64,000 bases of DNA, taken from positions 1-64,000 of the forward strand of contig NZ_SLXK01000008.1 of the NCBI RefSeq assembly GCF_004341035.1, written 5' to 3'. The notes beneath the pieces are model-generated. The model saw only the letters and a list, made by a program, of their open reading frames with translations, was not told the origin of the DNA and ran no database searches. A program made the translations under genes and the position numbers. Numbering within the stretch: the stretch's first letter is position 1; every line of letters begins with the position of its first letter. The stretch comes from Scopulibacillus darangshiensis. Lineage in GTDB: Bacteria; Bacillota; Bacilli; Bacillales; Sporolactobacillaceae. Positions 61,666 through 64,000 of the stretch are shown piece by piece.

Positions 61666-63516
61666 TTAACTCTCTTCTATTTTCACGTTGTAGTGCTCCA
61701 TCCAATGGTTGATTTGGGCTAAATGCGCGATCAGTTGCGGGCCGGCCATCAGTTGACCAAACCATGGGACCTTAAAAGCATCACCGCCGGTATCAATGAT
61801 ATCTTGAATTTTTTCTCTATCAAAAAATGCCAGCAGCGGCGATGACGGGTTATCAATAACGGCTTGGAGCCACTCTGTTACCGCTTTTGTATAATGAGGA
61901 TTGTGTGTTTTTGGATAAGGGCTTTTTTTGCGATAAAGAACCTCATTTGGCAGCTTGCCAACAAGTGCCTTTCTAAGAATTCCTTTTTCCCGGCCGTCAT
62001 GCATCTTCATTTCCCAAGGGATATTCCATACATATTCAACAAGACGATGGTCTGCAAACGGAACTCTAACTTCGAGACTTGCTCCCATACTCATGCGGTC
62101 CTTTCGATCGAGAAGCGATGTCATAAACCATGTCATGTTAAGATAAAATAGCTCCCGCCGTCTAGCATCTTCTCCTGACTCACCATCAAGCCGCGGTGTT
62201 TCATTTAATGTTTCTTGGTATCTTTGGATCGAATAGTCCTTTAAATTGAGCCTTCCCCGCCAACTGTCGTTAAGCAGCGCTTGGCGTTCCTCAGTAGAAC
62301 GCAGCCAAGGAAAGCTTTCCTTCGCTGATGTTTCCGGGCGATGAAACCATGGATAACCGCCAAAAATTTCATCGGCGCATTCACCAGACAAAGCAACAGT
62401 TGCACCGAGCTTAACTCCTTTACAGAACCATAACAACGACGCGTCCACATCAGCATGCCCTGGCATTTCCCTCATGACGATTGATTCCTTTAAATAATGG
62501 ACAAGTTGTTCAGTATCTATTACCAGATTATGATGTGATGTCCCTAAGTATTGCGAAACTTTGCTTATATATGGCGAATCGGCATTCGGCTGAAAGGTGC
62601 CCGCTTTAAAATACTTGTCATTACCCTGATAATCCACCGAGAAGGTATGAAATGGCCATTGGTTCTTTTTCTTGAAATGTTCTGCTGCCACAGCCGTGAT
62701 TGCGCTGGAATCCAGACCCCCAGATAAAAAAGTTGCAACCGGGACATCAGCAAACAATTGCCTCTCGACTGTATCTTGAAATAACGTCCGGATGTGGCCG
62801 GCCGTTTCTTCAAGGCTTTCATTATGAACTCGGCTTTTCACGTTCCAATACCGCCATACTTTTAATCCATCATTAGAAAAAGTGAGCGCATGTGCAGGCC
62901 TTAGGTCTTCGATACCTTTATATATACCGTTCCCAGGTGTTTTCGAAGGCCCTAGTCCAAATACCTCGGAAAGGCTTTCACGGTCAAGTACCGGTTCAAT
63001 ATCAGGATGGGCAAGCAACGCTTTTAATTCCGAGCCAAAGAAGAACCTGCCATCTTTTTCACTATAAAAGAAAGGCTTTACACCTAAACGGTCGCGTGCT
63101 GCAAACAACCTTTGCCGATCATTGTCCCAGATCGCAAAAGCAAAAATGCCATTAAAACGATCAAGGCACGCCTCACCCCATTCAATGTACGCGGTTAAAA
63201 GCACCTCAGTATCTGAGTGACCGTTGAAACGGTGCCCTTTTTCCAATAATACCTTCCTGATTTCTTCCGTATTGTAAAGTTCACCGTTATATACAAGCGA
63301 GTAGCTCTTTTTGTTCATTTCTATAAGCATTGGCTGACAGCCGCCTTCAGGATCAACAACCACCAATCTTGCGTGGCCAAATGCAGCTCTTGACGATAAC
63401 CATGTATTTAAATCATCAGGTCCGCGGTGCTCTAATGTTTCTGCCATGCCGCGGATTGCCTCGTATTCGTGTCTCAAATCTTTTTTCCAATCAATCCAGC
63501 CTGTTATGCCACACAT
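61666..63516 (-). CDS. asnO: Asparagine synthetase (glutamine-hydrolysing), AsnO type
   Basis: 616-residue enzyme making asparagine from aspartate, ATP and glutamine. Cys2 (M-C-G-I-T-G-W-I-D) is the glutaminase nucleophile, which fixes the start at 63516 rather than the GTG at 63525. The glutaminase domain (to about residue 200) has R-G-P-D-D and Y-N-G-E-L-Y-N. The synthetase domain has the P-loop S-G-G-L-D-S-S-A-I. It resembles B. subtilis AsnO (614 residues), which functions in sporulation. GAAGGGATG lies upstream. Confidence 0.93.
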   Translation of the reverse strand: MCGITGWIDWKKDLRHEYEAIRGMAETLEHRGPDDLNTWLSSRAAFGHARLVVVDPEGGCQPMLIEMNKKSYSLVYNGELYNTEEIRKVLLEKGHRFNGHSDTEVLLTAYIEWGEACLDRFNGIFAFAIWDNDRQRLFAARDRLGVKPFFYSEKDGRFFFGSELKALLAHPDIEPVLDRESLSEVFGLGPSKTPGNGIYKGIEDLRPAHALTFSNDGLKVWRYWNVKSRVHNESLEETAGHIRTLFQDTVERQLFADVPVATFLSGGLDSSAITAVAAEHFKKKNQWPFHTFSVDYQGNDKYFKAGTFQPNADSPYISKVSQYLGTSHHNLVIDTEQLVHYLKESIVMREMPGHADVDASLLWFCKGVKLGATVALSGECADEIFGGYPWFHRPETSAKESFPWLRSTEERQALLNDSWRGRLNLKDYSIQRYQETLNETPRLDGESGEDARRRELFYLNMTWFMTSLLDRKDRMSMGASLEVRVPFADHRLVEYVWNIPWEMKMHDGREKGILRKALVGKLPNEVLYRKKSPYPKTHNPHYTKAVTEWLQAVIDNPSSPLLAFFDREKIQDIIDTGGDAFKVPWFGQLMAGPQLIAHLAQINHWMEHYNVKIEES

Positions 63517-63608
63517 ATACTTCACATCCCTTCTTAACCTGTCGTCTGCTTCACTTTAGCTTATGAAGGAAAAGGGAAGTTGTGATAAAAGCCTAGTTTA
63601 AAGCATTT

Positions 63609-64000
63609 TTAAAGAGGCAAGTCCTTACGGCTAAAGATTGCCATCGCGGCGACAAATAAAATGATAGCCCCGATTCCCAATAGACTTCCAGTCAAGAACA
63701 GATTTTCATCTCCTTTTACAATGGCTTGCGGGTCAAATGCAGTAAAAAGTGAAAGCTTTTTTAACCAATTAATGTCTGGACTCAGTTTTCCTGCCAAATT
63801 CATAGCAAAAAACAGTATCGTCAGACCCGCGGAAACCCCAAGTGCCCGTTTTTCATCATTAAATAAACAAGAAAATAAAAATGAGTATCCTGAAATGACT
63901 GCAAATAACAGGAACAGCATGACATTTAATTGGATGAAAACATCGGTCTTAAGTTTGGCATCCGGCACAATCCAATCTGAAAGAACAAGCCCGGCAAGCG
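63609..64000 (-). CDS. ABC-2 type permease, partial (C-terminal part)
   Basis: The last 130 or so residues of a membrane protein that continues beyond the window. In-frame codons run to base 64000 (L-A-G-L-V-L-S-D-W-I-V-P-D-A-K), so the GTG at 63968 is internal. Three hydrophobic segments remain (about residues 30-50, 58-75 and 105-125 of the visible part). The pattern F-A-V-I-S-G-Y-S-F-L-F-S-C-L-F-N-D-E-K-R-A matches ABC-2 permeases of the exporter type in Bacilli. Its ATPase would be upstream. Confidence 0.75.
   Translation of the reverse strand, partial: LAGLVLSDWIVPDAKLKTDVFIQLNVMLFLLFAVISGYSFLFSCLFNDEKRALGVSAGLTILFFAMNLAGKLSPDINWLKKLSLFTAFDPQAIVKGDENLFLTGSLLGIGAIILFVAAMAIFSRKDLPL

Overview
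The window looks like chromosome of an endospore-forming, low-to-mid GC member of the Bacillales. Evidence: strong AAGGAGG-type ribosome binding sites with many TTG/GTG starts, a Trp T-box, a YjcZ spore peptide, an AsnO-type asparagine synthetase, and a long block that matches my memory of the Bacillus subtilis fabH-fabF / yjbA-trpS-oppABCDF / yjbC-spx-yjbE-mecA-coiA-pepF-yizD-spxH-yjbI region in order and relative orientation. I cannot name the species.

Layout. 1-18 kb is accessory: a serine beta-lactamase-like hydrolase; a frameshifted MFS exporter behind a 12-codon leader; an interspersed repeat and a transposase scrap; a decayed zinc-uptake locus (znuA and znuB fragments) around an intact zur with a perfect Zur box; LysR, HIT, a HepT/MntA (HEPN/MNT) toxin-antitoxin pair, four GNAT acetyltransferases, and two efflux systems next to their regulators (ArsR-DHA2 MFS, TetR-MMPL). 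17.3-18.1 kb is gene-free and holds eighteen 20-bp tandem repeats followed by a series of strong hairpins and a nested, four-armed palindrome.

18.1-45.6 kb is the conserved core: truncated haemoglobin, SpxH, PepF, CoiA, cardiolipin synthase, MecA, TerC-like YjbE, Spx and YjbC (the Spx/MecA/SpxH proteolysis and thiol-stress circuit), then the oligopeptide permease operon with three OppA paralogues, tryptophanyl-tRNA synthetase under a T-box, YjbA, and FabF/FabH with a FapR-like operator.

45.6-64 kb: small membrane proteins; moeA-mobB followed by the 3' tail of a deleted moaD; YitW, YvrJ/DUF2922/DUF1659, YitV, YitU and YitT; an orphan sigma factor; a sensor kinase; a non-homologous end-joining set (Ku, and a LigD split into separate ligase and polymerase genes); an aminotransferase, AsnO and a partial ABC permease.

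At least four interspersed repeat families run through the window: a roughly 230-bp GAGGCTGGGACA element, a roughly 150-bp structured element with copies at 28.3, 41.9, 45.7 and 49.6 kb, a GC-rich CTAGGCGCTGGAGCTAGAC element, and short GGGTCTGACCCC palindromes. The strongest candidates for something undescribed are the 17.3-18.1 kb repeat/palindrome region and the 150-bp family. The clearest evolutionary signals are the zinc-locus and molybdopterin-locus deletions.
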